Shown: piece after piece, positions 48,459-56,839 of the stretch | Layout of the letters: each line of letters opens with the position of its first letter | How positions within the stretch are numbered: position 1 is the first letter of the stretch | Source: Arthrobacter pityocampae | Lineage (GTDB): Bacteria > Actinomycetota > Actinomycetes > Actinomycetales > Micrococcaceae | DNA length: 64,000 bases | Direction: 5' to 3' | Assembly (NCBI RefSeq): GCF_002927275.1 | Contig: NZ_PRKW01000005.1 | Location: 248,001 to 312,000 of the forward strand | Translations under genes and position numbers: made by a program | The notes under the pieces: generated by a model | The model's database searches: none | What the model saw: the letters and a program-made list of their open reading frames with translations, nothing else | What the model was told of the DNA's origin: nothing

Positions 48459-48493
48459 CACAGGCTTATCCACAATCGGTGGATAAGCCTGTG
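48459..48493. repeat. Perfect 15-bp palindrome carrying two DnaA boxes
   Basis: CACAGGCTTATCCAC (48459-48473), loop AATCG, then its exact complement (48479-48493). It contains TTATCCACA (48466-48474) and, inverted, TTATCCACC. Nearby TCCACA copies (about 48445-48460 and TTTGTGGAG at 48507) add partial boxes. It lies just upstream of the MFS-gene promoter. It has no U-tract, and the ABC-F gene already has a terminator. Confidence 0.7.
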
Positions 48494-48507
48494 CGACGTG
48501 CGGCCAT

Positions 48508-48543
48508 TTGTGGAGCACTATCGCACCCGCCTACGGTTACAGG
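48508..48543 (+). promoter_or_regulatory. Candidate leaderless promoter of the MFS gene
   Basis: TTGTGG (48508-48513) and TACGGT (48532-48537) are 18 bp apart. Transcription would begin at or near the GTG start codon at 48544, which fits the absence of a ribosome site. Confidence 0.4.
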
Positions 48544-49758
48544 GTGAAACCCGCCGTCCGCGCCGCCATGATCGCCACCTACGCCATCTTCGGGCTCAAC
48601 GGTCTCGTGTTCGCGAGCTGGGCCGCGCGTATCCCGGCCGCTTCGAGCACCCTCGGCCTGGGCTCCGGCCAGACGGGGACCCTCCTGCTCATCGGGGCCG
48701 TCGGCTCGGTCCTGTCCCTGCCGCTGGCCGGTCTCGTCGCCGCCCGCTTCGGCATCGGCAACACGGTCCGCCTCGGGGGAACCGCGGCGGCTGTGGCCGC
48801 CCTGACCGTCGCGTTCGGCCTCGTCACCGTCTCGGTGCCGGTGGTCGCCGTCGGGCTGTTCCTGTTCGGGAGCGGCATCGCCCTCTGGGACGTGGGACAG
48901 AACATCGAGGGGGCCGACGTCGAACGCCGGGTCGGGCGGACCATCATGCCGCGCTTCCACGCCGCGTTCAGCGGCGGAGCCTTCGTCGGTGCCCTCATCG
49001 GGGCGGGACTGTCCGCGCTCGACGTGCCGCTGTCCACGCACCTCGCCGCCGTCGCCGTCCTCAGCCTCGCCGTCTCCCTGTGGACGCCCCGGTACTTCCT
49101 GCCCGAGAACGCGGGAGGGGAGGACGGCACGGCGCCGCGCCGCACCCGGCCTGGGGGCCTCGGCGCCTGGGGTGAGCCGCGCACCCTGCTGATCGGGCTC
49201 GTGGTGCTGGGCGCGGCGCTGACCGAGGGTGCCGCGAACGACTGGGTGGCGAAGGCCACCGTGGACGGGCTGGGGACCACGGAGAGCACCGGCGCCATCA
49301 TGTTCGCCGTCTTCGTCGCCGCAATGACGGCGCTGCGCTTCGTCGGCGGTCCCCTGATCGACCGGTTCGGGCGGGTCCGCGTCCTCCAGGCCGGCCTCGG
49401 CTCTTCCCTCGTGGGGCTCGTGGTGTTCGTCCTCGCACCCTCCGTGCCGCTGGCCGCTGTCGGCGCCGTGCTCTGGGGTGCGGGTGCGGCGCTCGGCTTC
49501 CCGATGGGCATGTCCGCCGCGGCGGACGAGCCCGAGCGTGCCGCGGCCCGGGTCTCCGTGGTGTCCACCATCGGGTACACGGCGTTCCTCGCCGGTCCGC
49601 CGCTCCTCGGATTCCTCGGCGACGCCGTCGGGATCCGCACGGCACTGCTCGCCGTGGGGGTGGCCGTGCTGGCGTCCTTCCTCGTCGCGCCGGTCGCCCG
49701 CGAGCGCACCGTCCATGCCACGGAGACATTGCGGACAGATCCTGACCGAATCCCGTAG
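48544..49758 (+). CDS. MFS transporter
   Basis: A 404-residue protein with 12 membrane segments. It resembles the YbjJ-like MFS group: ATYAIFGLNGLVFASWAARIP at the start and GIALWDVGQNIEGADVER between the halves are typical. RFVGGPLIDRFGRVRVL is the second-half MFS loop motif. The substrate is unknown. Start at GTG 48544; an in-frame ATG at 48508 lies over the proposed -35 element. Divided from the upstream gene by the DnaA-box palindrome. Confidence 0.82.
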   Translation: MKPAVRAAMIATYAIFGLNGLVFASWAARIPAASSTLGLGSGQTGTLLLIGAVGSVLSLPLAGLVAARFGIGNTVRLGGTAAAVAALTVAFGLVTVSVPVVAVGLFLFGSGIALWDVGQNIEGADVERRVGRTIMPRFHAAFSGGAFVGALIGAGLSALDVPLSTHLAAVAVLSLAVSLWTPRYFLPENAGGEDGTAPRRTRPGGLGAWGEPRTLLIGLVVLGAALTEGAANDWVAKATVDGLGTTESTGAIMFAVFVAAMTALRFVGGPLIDRFGRVRVLQAGLGSSLVGLVVFVLAPSVPLAAVGAVLWGAGAALGFPMGMSAAADEPERAAARVSVVSTIGYTAFLAGPPLLGFLGDAVGIRTALLAVGVAVLASFLVAPVARERTVHATETLRTDPDRIP

Positions 49759-49779
49759 GACACGCCGACGGGTGGGTTC

Positions 49780-49785
49780 TACCCT
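49780..49785 (+). promoter_or_regulatory. Candidate -10 element of a leaderless ABC gene
   Basis: TACCCT ends 7 bases before the ATG at 49793. The gene has no ribosome site, so a leaderless transcript is likely. Confidence 0.35.
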
Positions 49786-49792
49786 GTTCTGC

Positions 49793-50782
49793 ATGGCGAT
49801 CATCGAAGCAGAAGGTCTGAAGAAGATCTATTCGTCGAAGAGCGGCCCCGTGCATGCGCTCGACGGCATGAATCTGTCCGTTCCCCAGGGAACAGTCAAG
49901 GCCCTGCTGGGGCCGAACGGCGCAGGAAAGACCACCGTGGTCAAGATCCTCACCACCCTCATCCAACCGACGGCGGGCACGGCGCACATCGACGGCATCG
50001 ACGTCCGCCGGAACCCGAAGGCGGCACGTCGCATCATCGGCGTCTCCGGCCAGTACGCGGCCGTGGACGAGAATCTCACCGGTCTCGAGAACCTCGAGAT
50101 GGTCGGCAGGCTGTACCACCTGGGCGCCCGGGAGGCCCGACGCCGGGCCCAGGAACTGATCGACCAGTTCGAGCTGACCGAGGCGGGGAACCGCCCCGTC
50201 AAGGGCTTCTCGGGCGGCATGCGACGCCGGATCGACCTCGCCGGCGCGCTGGTCATCAATCCGAAGATCCTGTTCCTCGACGAACCCACCACGGGTCTCG
50301 ATCCCCGGAGCCGCATCTCGCTGTGGGGCATCATCCAGGACCTCGTCAAGGACGGCACCACGCTGCTGCTGACCACGCAGTACCTCGAGGAGGCGGACCA
50401 GCTGTCCGACGACATCGCGGTGATCGACGGCGGCAGGACCATCGCCGAGGGCACGTCCGACCAGCTGAAGGCGCAGATCGGCGGACACCGTGTCGTGGTG
50501 TCCCTCGTGGACGCGGCCGACGCCGGGGCCGCGACGCAAATCCTCGCACGCCACGGAGAAGGGGAGCCCGTGGTCGGCGCCGACGGGCGCAGCATCGAGG
50601 TGGCCGTCACCGAAGGCCCGCGGGCACTCCAGTACATCCTGTCCGAACTCGGTGAGGGCGGCATCCACCTGCACGACGCCGGGATGCGGCGCCCCAGCCT
50701 CGACGACGTGTTCCTGCAGCTGACGGGGCACCGCGCGGAGGACACCGAGCAGTCAGCACCCCAGAAGGAGGCGGCAGCATGA
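49793..50782 (+). CDS. DrrA-like ABC exporter ATP-binding protein
   Basis: A 329-residue protein. Walker A LGPNGAGKTTVVKIL, signature FSGGMRRRIDLAGALV, Walker B ILFLDEPTTGLD and the switch are intact; the FSGGMRRR and C-terminal RRPSLDDVFLQLTGH parts are typical of daunorubicin-resistance DrrA-type exporters. It overlaps the next gene in ATGA. Substrate unknown. Confidence 0.92.
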   Translation: MAIIEAEGLKKIYSSKSGPVHALDGMNLSVPQGTVKALLGPNGAGKTTVVKILTTLIQPTAGTAHIDGIDVRRNPKAARRIIGVSGQYAAVDENLTGLENLEMVGRLYHLGAREARRRAQELIDQFELTEAGNRPVKGFSGGMRRRIDLAGALVINPKILFLDEPTTGLDPRSRISLWGIIQDLVKDGTTLLLTTQYLEEADQLSDDIAVIDGGRTIAEGTSDQLKAQIGGHRVVVSLVDAADAGAATQILARHGEGEPVVGADGRSIEVAVTEGPRALQYILSELGEGGIHLHDAGMRRPSLDDVFLQLTGHRAEDTEQSAPQKEAAA

Positions 50783-51657
50783 GTGTCCTGGCACCCGAGG
50801 ACCGGCAGCCAGAGAACCCCGATCAGCCCGCCCGGCGGGGCGCAACCCCCGCCGGCCCGTCCGAGCTGGCCATGTGGTTCTCCGACGGGTGGACCGTCAC
50901 CAAGCGGAATCTGATCAAACTGAAGCGCTCGCCGGACATGCTGATCTTCGCCGTTCTGCAGCCCATCATGTTCGTGCTGCTTTTCAGCCAGATCTACGGC
51001 GGCTCCATCGAGGTGGAGGGCAGCGACTACACGCAGTACCTGATGGCAGGCATCTTCGCCCAGACCGTGATCTTCGGCTCAACGTTCTCCGGCTCGGCGA
51101 TGGCCCAGGACCTCAAGGACGGCATCATCGACCGCTTCCGCACGCTGCCCATGAGTCCGTCGGCCGTGCTCGTCGGACGGACCAACAGCGACCTCGTGCT
51201 CAACACGCTCTCGGTGACGATCATGATGGGCACGGGGTTCCTGGTCGGATGGCGCGTCACTACCTCGTTCTCCAGCGTGCTCGCCGGCATCGGCCTGCTA
51301 CTGCTCTTCTCCTATGCCTTCAGCTGGGTGATGGCGTTGCTGGGCATGTCGGTGAAGAGCCCGGAGGTCATCAACAACGCCTCCTTCATGATCCTGTTCC
51401 CGCTCACGTTCATCTCGATCGCCTTCGTCCAGTCCCAGAACCTCCCGGGGCCGCTGGAGACCTTCGCCAACTGGAATCCGGTCTCCGCGCTGGTTCAGGC
51501 GGTCCGTGAACTGTTCGGTAATACGGGGACCGTCCCCACGCCCGATGTCTGGCCGATGCAGAACGCCGTCCTGACCGTGCTGATCGGTGCGGCGTTCATG
51601 CTCGTGGTCTTCGTCCCGCTCTGCGTACGCAAGTTCGCGTCGATCAGCAGCCGCTAG
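50779..51657 (+). CDS. DrrB-like ABC-2 type transporter permease
   Basis: A 292-residue protein. A cytoplasmic Pro-rich N-terminus is followed by about six membrane segments. MLIFAVLQPIMFVLLFSQIYGG and DGIIDRFRTLPMSPSAVLVGR are characteristic of DrrB-type permeases. Start within the ATGA overlap with the ATPase. A terminator follows 47 bp after the stop, so this pair is its own unit. Confidence 0.9.
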   Translation: MSVLAPEDRQPENPDQPARRGATPAGPSELAMWFSDGWTVTKRNLIKLKRSPDMLIFAVLQPIMFVLLFSQIYGGSIEVEGSDYTQYLMAGIFAQTVIFGSTFSGSAMAQDLKDGIIDRFRTLPMSPSAVLVGRTNSDLVLNTLSVTIMMGTGFLVGWRVTTSFSSVLAGIGLLLLFSYAFSWVMALLGMSVKSPEVINNASFMILFPLTFISIAFVQSQNLPGPLETFANWNPVSALVQAVRELFGNTGTVPTPDVWPMQNAVLTVLIGAAFMLVVFVPLCVRKFASISSR

Positions 51658-51704
51658 GCGGGCGCGTCGTCCGAAAGACGTACTGCGCCGTGTCAGCGAT
51701 CATC

Positions 51705-51735
51705 CCTGGGGCCGGTGAACCTCACCGGCCCCAGG
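51705..51735 (+). terminator. Terminator after the DrrAB-like pair
   Basis: CCTGGGGCCGGTG pairs perfectly with CACCGGCCCCAGG over 13 bp around a 5-base loop. Confidence 0.8.
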
Positions 51736-51754
51736 CCTACTGTTGATGAGGGAG

Positions 51755-51780
51755 CCGCGTCCGCGGCATCCCGGACGCGG
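51755..51780 (+). promoter_or_regulatory. Leader hairpin of the second ABC system
   Basis: CCGCGTCCG and CGGACGCGG form a 9-bp stem with an 8-base loop. A possible -10 (TACTGT at 51738-51743) lies before it, so the stem would be near the 5' end of the transcript, 21 bp before the ATPase start. Confidence 0.35.
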
Positions 51781-51801
51781 AACCATGCAAAGGACGCAGC
51801 C

Positions 51802-52749
51802 ATGATCGAGGCACAGGCCCTCTCGAAGCGGTACGGCGCCAAGACGGCGGTCGACGCCGTCTCCTTCACCGTCCAGCCCGGCAAGGTGACCGGCTTCCTC
51901 GGCCCGAACGGTGCCGGCAAGTCCACGACGATGCGCATGATCGTCGGGCTGGACAACCCGACCGGCGGGCGCGTCACCGTGAACGGAAGCCCCTACGCGC
52001 AGCACAGGGCCCCGCTCCGGGAGGTGGGGGCACTCCTCGACGCCAAAGCCGTCCATACCAAGCGCTCCGCCTACAACCACCTGCGGGCCATGGCGGCAAC
52101 CCACGGCATCCCGAACAGCCGGGTCAGGGAGGTCATCGAGCTCACCGGGCTCGGCCCGGTGGCGAAGAAGCGGGTGGGCGGGTTCTCGCTCGGCATGGGC
52201 CAGCGGCTCGGCATCGCGGCCGCCCTTCTCGGCGACCCCCACACGGTCATCCTCGACGAGCCCGTGAACGGCCTCGACCCGGAGGGTGTGCAGTGGGTCC
52301 GCCATCTCGCGAAAGGACTCGCGGCCGAGGGGCGGACGGTCTTCCTGTCCTCGCACCTCATGTCGGAGATGGCCCTGACCGCGGACCATCTCATCGTGAT
52401 CGGCCGCGGGCGCATCATCGCGGACGCCCCCATCCAGACGATCATCGACGGGCAGGGCAAGGTCCGTGTCAGGGTGCGGGCGGACCGCCCCCAGGACCTG
52501 CTCGGCAGCCTCGCCGGTGAGGGCGTCAGCTCCCAGGTGCTCGAGCCCGAACTGTTCGAGATCACCGGGGTCGAGCCCCGCCGCATCGCGGAGATCGCCC
52601 TCCGGGAGGGCGTCCTCGTGTACGAGCTCACGCCCCTGCAGGTCTCCCTCGAGGACGCCTACATGGAGCTCACCCAGACCGAAGTCGAATACCACTCGCA
52701 TGCTCTGCCCGCCTCCGGCGAGGCTCCTGCACCCGCGGAAGGACGCTGA
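51802..52749 (+). CDS. ABC-2 type transporter ATP-binding protein
   Basis: A 315-residue protein. Walker A LGPNGAGKSTTMRMIVG, signature FSLGMGQRLGIAAALLG, Walker B VILDEPVNGLD and the switch SSHLMSEM are present. The FSLGMGQRLGIA form marks the bacitracin/lantibiotic-type ABC-2 ATPase group common in actinobacteria. Ribosome site AAAGGACG. The partner permease starts 2 bp after the stop. Confidence 0.92.
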   Translation: MIEAQALSKRYGAKTAVDAVSFTVQPGKVTGFLGPNGAGKSTTMRMIVGLDNPTGGRVTVNGSPYAQHRAPLREVGALLDAKAVHTKRSAYNHLRAMAATHGIPNSRVREVIELTGLGPVAKKRVGGFSLGMGQRLGIAAALLGDPHTVILDEPVNGLDPEGVQWVRHLAKGLAAEGRTVFLSSHLMSEMALTADHLIVIGRGRIIADAPIQTIIDGQGKVRVRVRADRPQDLLGSLAGEGVSSQVLEPELFEITGVEPRRIAEIALREGVLVYELTPLQVSLEDAYMELTQTEVEYHSHALPASGEAPAPAEGR

Positions 52750-52751
52750 TC

Positions 52752-53630
52752 ATGGCAACCTCGACCCATCCCGCCCCCGCCCGGGAGTCGCACCGGAAGG
52801 CAGGCCCGACGTCCGGCTCCGGCGTGAACTTCGGCCGCGTCCTGAAGTCAGAGTGGATCAAGGTGACCACGGTCCCCTCGACCGTTATCCTGATCGCCTC
52901 GACGGTACTGGTCATGATCGGCATCGCGGCCCTGCTCGCGTGGCAGACCACCATCCTGTTCGATGCTCAGAGCGACCCGGACATGGCTTCGCAGATGCAG
53001 GGTGCGCCGGACGCCGCGGAGATCTCTCGTGACATCCCTGGTTCCGGGCTCGTCATCGGACAGCTCCTCATGGCGTCCCTCGCGGTCGTCCTCATCGCCT
53101 CGGAGTGGGCCACAGGCATGATCCGCTCCACCATGGTGGCAGTTCCACGCCGCACTCCGGCACTGCTGGCGAAACAGCTCATCATGGCGCTCGTCTCCTT
53201 CGTGGTGGGTGCCGGCGCCGCCTTCCTCGGCTACCTCATCGCCCAACCCATCCTCGGGTCCTCCGACCTCGGGTTCGGCCTGGGTGACGAGGGCGTGCTC
53301 CTGCACATCATCAACACGGGCTCGGTGCTGGCGCTCGTGTCGATCTTCGCCATGTCGATCGGCACCCTGGTCCGGAACACCGCAGGAGGTGTCGTCACGT
53401 CGATCGGCGTCCTGCTCGTCCTGCCGATCGTCGTAGCCATCTTCGGAGGCGGCACCGAGTGGGTCGTGGACGCAGCACGATTCCTCCCGAGCTCGGGTGG
53501 CGAGCAGATGGTCGCGACCACCATTCAGGAGGGCGCGCTCAACCAGTGGCAGGGGGCGCTGGTGCTGGGTGGGTGGGCGCTCGTCCTCCTCGTCATCTCC
53601 CTGATCGTCACCAAGAAGCGGGATGTGTAG
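52752..53630 (+). CDS. ABC-2 type transporter permease
   Basis: A 292-residue protein with about six membrane segments after a charged N-terminus. VLKSEWIKVTTVPSTVIL is a usual entry segment of these permeases, and EWATGMIRSTMVAVPRRTPAL is the conserved loop. It pairs with the preceding ATPase. The two-component system begins 34 bp downstream without a terminator between them. Confidence 0.86.
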   Translation: MATSTHPAPARESHRKAGPTSGSGVNFGRVLKSEWIKVTTVPSTVILIASTVLVMIGIAALLAWQTTILFDAQSDPDMASQMQGAPDAAEISRDIPGSGLVIGQLLMASLAVVLIASEWATGMIRSTMVAVPRRTPALLAKQLIMALVSFVVGAGAAFLGYLIAQPILGSSDLGFGLGDEGVLLHIINTGSVLALVSIFAMSIGTLVRNTAGGVVTSIGVLLVLPIVVAIFGGGTEWVVDAARFLPSSGGEQMVATTIQEGALNQWQGALVLGGWALVLLVISLIVTKKRDV

Positions 53631-53664
53631 GGCATTCCCCGTTCAGCACCTGTGACGTGTTGCC

Positions 53665-54987
53665 ATGACTGACAGACCCTTGGTGAAGGAGACCGCGGAA
53701 CGAACGGCCGCGGTCTCCTTCACCGAGCTCAACGCCCGCCGGCTGGGTCCCTTCCGGCGGTTCTTCCGGAGCCATCCGAGGGCCATGGACGCTGTCGTGG
53801 TCCTGGTGTTCGTGCTCCTCTCCCTCCCCAACGCCCTGCTCGTCCTGTTCGACGGCGAGAACTGGTTCGGCGTCGCGGGTGTGGCGTTGGCCGCCGTGGC
53901 GCTGGCGTTCCGCCGGGACCGGCCGCTCCTGGTCCTCGCCTTCGTCGCGACCCTCGACGTCCCCGTGAGTGTGGTGACCGAGGGTGCCGGGAGCAGCGGG
54001 ATCGCGACGATGTTCGCCCTCTACAGCGTGGCGGTAGCCTATCCGTTGCGGCAGACGCTTCTCGCCGCCGCGGTGGCGGCGGCCTTCTCGGTGAGCGCCC
54101 TGTTCCTCATCCCGGTCAGCACCTTCGGTGACGCACCGGGCGTGATCTGGCTCCTCAGCGGATTCATCGTGATGTTTCTGGCGGTCGCCGTCGGCGTCGG
54201 CGTCACGGTGCGTCGCGACCGCGAACACGAGAGCGTGCTGCGCGAATGGGCTGCCCGTAACGCGGAGCTGGCCTCCGCGGGGGAGCGCAACCGGATCGCG
54301 CGGGAGATGCACGACGTCGTCGCGCATTCGCTGACCGTCATGGTGGCACTGTCCGACGGCGCCGCCGTCGTGATGAAACGCGACCCTGAGCGTGCGGCCG
54401 CGGTGCTCGGCGAGTTGTCGGGCACGGGCCGCACGGCCATCGCCGACATGCGCCGGGTCCTCGGCGTGCTGCGCGCGGAGGCCGTGAGCGGGTCGCTTGA
54501 GCCGCTGCCGGCGTCGAGTTCGCTGATGCAACTGCTGGACGGCTTCCGCGCAGCGGGCCTGCCGCTCAGGGTGACCACCACCGGGCCGAGGCTGCCGGAT
54601 GATCCTGCCTTCCACCTGACGGTCTACCGGATCCTGCAGGAGTCCCTGACCAATGTCCTGCGTTACGGCAAGGGCGTTACGCTGGTCGACGTCACCATCG
54701 CCAGGGCCGGGGACGGGGTGGAGCTCCGCGTGGCGGACGACGGACGGGGCGCCATGGGCCCCGTCGCGTCCCTCGGCTCCGGCCGGGGCATCGCCGGCAT
54801 GCGCGAGCGTGCCGCCATCTACGCAGGCACCGTCGAGTGCGGCGACCGCCCCTCGGGTGGCTGGCTCGTCGAGGTGCGGCTGACCGTCCCGGACGCCGTC
54901 GGCGGAACGGGCAATCAACGGGGGAAAGAGAAAGATGATCACGGAGCACAGCACGCCGGCCACGCCCATCAGGATTCTGCTCGCTGA
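53665..54987 (+). CDS. NarL-type sensor histidine kinase
   Basis: A 440-residue protein. Membrane segments occupy about residues 42-182, with no large sensor domain. The dimerisation/phospho-acceptor motif ERNRIAREMHDVVAHSLTV (H216) is the HisKA_3 type, and the ATPase has ILQESLTNVLRYG and ADDGRGAMG. DesK/NarX-like kinase group. It overlaps its regulator gene by 53 bp. It follows the ABC-2 genes on the same strand, so it probably controls the exporter. Confidence 0.9.
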   Translation: MTDRPLVKETAERTAAVSFTELNARRLGPFRRFFRSHPRAMDAVVVLVFVLLSLPNALLVLFDGENWFGVAGVALAAVALAFRRDRPLLVLAFVATLDVPVSVVTEGAGSSGIATMFALYSVAVAYPLRQTLLAAAVAAAFSVSALFLIPVSTFGDAPGVIWLLSGFIVMFLAVAVGVGVTVRRDREHESVLREWAARNAELASAGERNRIAREMHDVVAHSLTVMVALSDGAAVVMKRDPERAAAVLGELSGTGRTAIADMRRVLGVLRAEAVSGSLEPLPASSSLMQLLDGFRAAGLPLRVTTTGPRLPDDPAFHLTVYRILQESLTNVLRYGKGVTLVDVTIARAGDGVELRVADDGRGAMGPVASLGSGRGIAGMRERAAIYAGTVECGDRPSGGWLVEVRLTVPDAVGGTGNQRGKEKDDHGAQHAGHAHQDSAR

Positions 54988-55636
54988 CGACCAGCCGCTC
55001 CTGCGGATGGGTTTCCGGCTCATCCTCGAGGGCGAGCCCGATCTGGAGATCGCCGGGGAGGCATCCACCGGGGCCGAGGCCGTCCGGCTCACCGCCGACC
55101 TGTCACCCGACGTCGTGCTGATGGACGTCCGGATGCCGCAGGGGGACGGCATCGAGGCGACGCGCCGGATCACGTCCTCCGGGTCGTGTGCGCGCGTCAT
55201 CATCCTCACGACCTTCGACCTCGACGAGTACGCCTTCGCCGGCCTGCAAGCGGGAGCCTCGGCGTTCCTGCTCAAGGACGTGGCACCCGAGGGCCTGGTG
55301 CAGGCAGTGCGCGTCGTGGCGAGCGGGGACGCCGTCGTCGCGCCACGCGTCACGCAGCGGCTCCTGGAGACCTACGTGCGCTCCCTGCCGCCGGTGCAGC
55401 GGACCCCGACCCCGGACCGTCGCCTGGCGGAGCTGACCCCGCGCGAACGCGAGGTGCTCGAGGCGATCGCCGAGGGTCTGTCCAACGCCGAACTCGCGGC
55501 CCGGTTCTTCCTGTCCGAGGCGACCATCAAGACCCACGTGCGGCGGATCCTGACGAAGCTGGGTCTCAGGGACCGGGTGCAGGCCGTCGTGTACGCCTAC
55601 GAGAACGCGATCGTGGTGCCGGGGCCGACGCACTGA
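54935..55636 (+). CDS. NarL/LuxR-family response regulator
   Basis: A 233-residue protein. Receiver with ADDQ, phospho-acceptor in VVLMDVRMPQ and lysine in LLKDVAPE, then a LuxR helix-turn-helix (LTPREREVLEAIAEGLSNAE ... FLSEATIKTHVRRILTKLGL). Start follows GGGGGAAAGAG. Its coding sequence begins inside the kinase gene, showing tight coupling. It ends 27 bp before a convergent gene. Confidence 0.93.
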   Translation: MITEHSTPATPIRILLADDQPLLRMGFRLILEGEPDLEIAGEASTGAEAVRLTADLSPDVVLMDVRMPQGDGIEATRRITSSGSCARVIILTTFDLDEYAFAGLQAGASAFLLKDVAPEGLVQAVRVVASGDAVVAPRVTQRLLETYVRSLPPVQRTPTPDRRLAELTPREREVLEAIAEGLSNAELAARFFLSEATIKTHVRRILTKLGLRDRVQAVVYAYENAIVVPGPTH

Positions 55637-55663
55637 TGCGGGGCCCGATGCTCAGGTGCAGGA

Positions 55664-56101
55664 TCAGGGGCACGTGAGACTGCTCACCTGATCATCACCC
55701 GTCCAGGCGCCGACGGTCGCCCGGATCCTGAGGGTGAAAGTGCCCGTCCGTGTCGTGGAGCGCGTGATGGTGGTGGAGCGTGTCGTCGCGGGCAGATTGT
55801 TGGTGGTCACCGTTCCGGTCGGCGCCGTCAGGGTGACGGTGTAGCCGGTGGCCCGGGTGACGGCGCCGAAGTCGGTGATGGTAGCAGTCACCGAGGTCCT
55901 GGTCCCGTTGCAGGTGAAGGACCCTGTGATGCCCACGGGGGCGGGGATGTCGTACGTCCCGATGCTCATCGGCGCCGCGGCAGCATCGGAGAACGCGGCC
56001 TGCGCCACCGTCGGAGCCCACATGAACACCACGACGCCGATGACGAGCTGCACGAGGAAGCGAACCCGGCGCGTGGTGCGCCCGGACAGGCGACGGTCCA
56101 T
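55664..56101 (-). CDS. Secreted protein of SipW/TasA-neighbour type
   Basis: A 145-residue protein. The signal or anchor segment is VRFLVQLVIGVVVFMWAPTV with cleavage likely near AQAAFSDAA. The mature part is a Thr-rich beta-type domain resembling a fibronectin-III-like fold (GYTVTLTAPTG, TFTLRIRATVGAW). It has two cysteines (FTCNG and SLTCP). Start follows GGAGGGAAGACC. A strong hairpin lies between it and the gene upstream. The opening SDAAAAPMSIGTYDIPAP recalls SipW-type camelysin proteins of actinobacteria. No exact function. Confidence 0.65.
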   Translation of the reverse strand: MDRRLSGRTTRRVRFLVQLVIGVVVFMWAPTVAQAAFSDAAAAPMSIGTYDIPAPVGITGSFTCNGTRTSVTATITDFGAVTRATGYTVTLTAPTGTVTTNNLPATTRSTTITRSTTRTGTFTLRIRATVGAWTGDDQVSSLTCP

Positions 56102-56137
56102 GGTCTTCCCTCCTCGTGTCGTCGTGGCATGCCGATG

Positions 56138-56172
56138 CCCGGGTGTCCTGGAGGACGTCCAGGACACCCGGG
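56138..56172 (-). terminator. Hairpin between the two secreted-protein genes
   Basis: CCCGGGTGTCCTGGA pairs with TCCAGGACACCCGGG (15 bp, perfect, 5-base loop). It lies just after the upstream gene's stop, so it could terminate or limit read-through into the second gene. Confidence 0.7.
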
Positions 56173-56179
56173 GCGGGGA

Positions 56180-56839
56180 CTAGCGGCTGGTAGCCGCGCG
56201 CTGGGTGGCGGTGAAGGCGAAGTTCACGGTGCCGGTGAGGCCCTGGAAGGTGTTGTCCGCTGCGGCGGGGAGGGTGGCCGTGACGCGGAGGTTGTCGGCC
56301 TTGGCGGTGGTGACCGAGGCGAGGTTGGAGAGCACGACGTCGGTGCCGATGATCGGGCGGGTGGCGAGGACACCGGTGACCGTGCCGGCGCAGGTGTAGG
56401 CGTAGGCGGGTGCGGTGCCGGTTTCCGTCCAGGGGACGCTGCAGGCGTCGACGGTGACCTGGAGGCCGTTGAGGGTGTCGGTGGTGAGCTTCGAGGCGGT
56501 GCCGGCGGGTGTGGTGCTCAGGGTGACGCCGCCGAAGTTCTGGTTGCCGGCGTTCGTGAGGGTGGCGGCGCGCTGGATGGAGTCGCCGGGGACGATGCCG
56601 GACGCGGGGACGGTGAGGCGGTTGGTGGCCGTGCCCGCGGCGCCGAGCTGGACGTCCACGGTACCGGCGGTGACGGTCTCGCTGGCGGAGGTCGTGGAGG
56701 TGAAGGAACCGTAGGTGCCGAGTCCCGCGACCGACGCCGCAACGCCGAGCAGGGCGACGGAGGCGAGGACCTTGCCCGAGGTGGACTTCATGCTGATCCG
56801 CTTGGCGGACGTCGAGGAGGTGCGTGCGGTGCGTGCCAT
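56180..56839 (-). CDS. TasA/camelysin-like secreted protein with SipW-type signal peptide
   Basis: A 219-residue protein. The signal region VLASVALLGVAASVAGLGTYGSF followed by TSTTSASETVTAGTVDVQLG is the pattern of SipW-dependent secreted proteins, as in TasA and camelysin. The mature chain is Thr/Ala-rich beta sheet with two cysteines (DACSV and TCAGT). Family members form fibres or surface layers. No SipW-like signal peptidase gene lies in the window. Start at ATG 56839 after AGGTCTCACC; an internal ATG 16 codons on (MKSTSGKVLASV) would give a more usual signal length. Confidence 0.72.
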   Translation of the reverse strand: MARTARTSSTSAKRISMKSTSGKVLASVALLGVAASVAGLGTYGSFTSTTSASETVTAGTVDVQLGAAGTATNRLTVPASGIVPGDSIQRAATLTNAGNQNFGGVTLSTTPAGTASKLTTDTLNGLQVTVDACSVPWTETGTAPAYAYTCAGTVTGVLATRPIIGTDVVLSNLASVTTAKADNLRVTATLPAAADNTFQGLTGTVNFAFTATQRAATSR

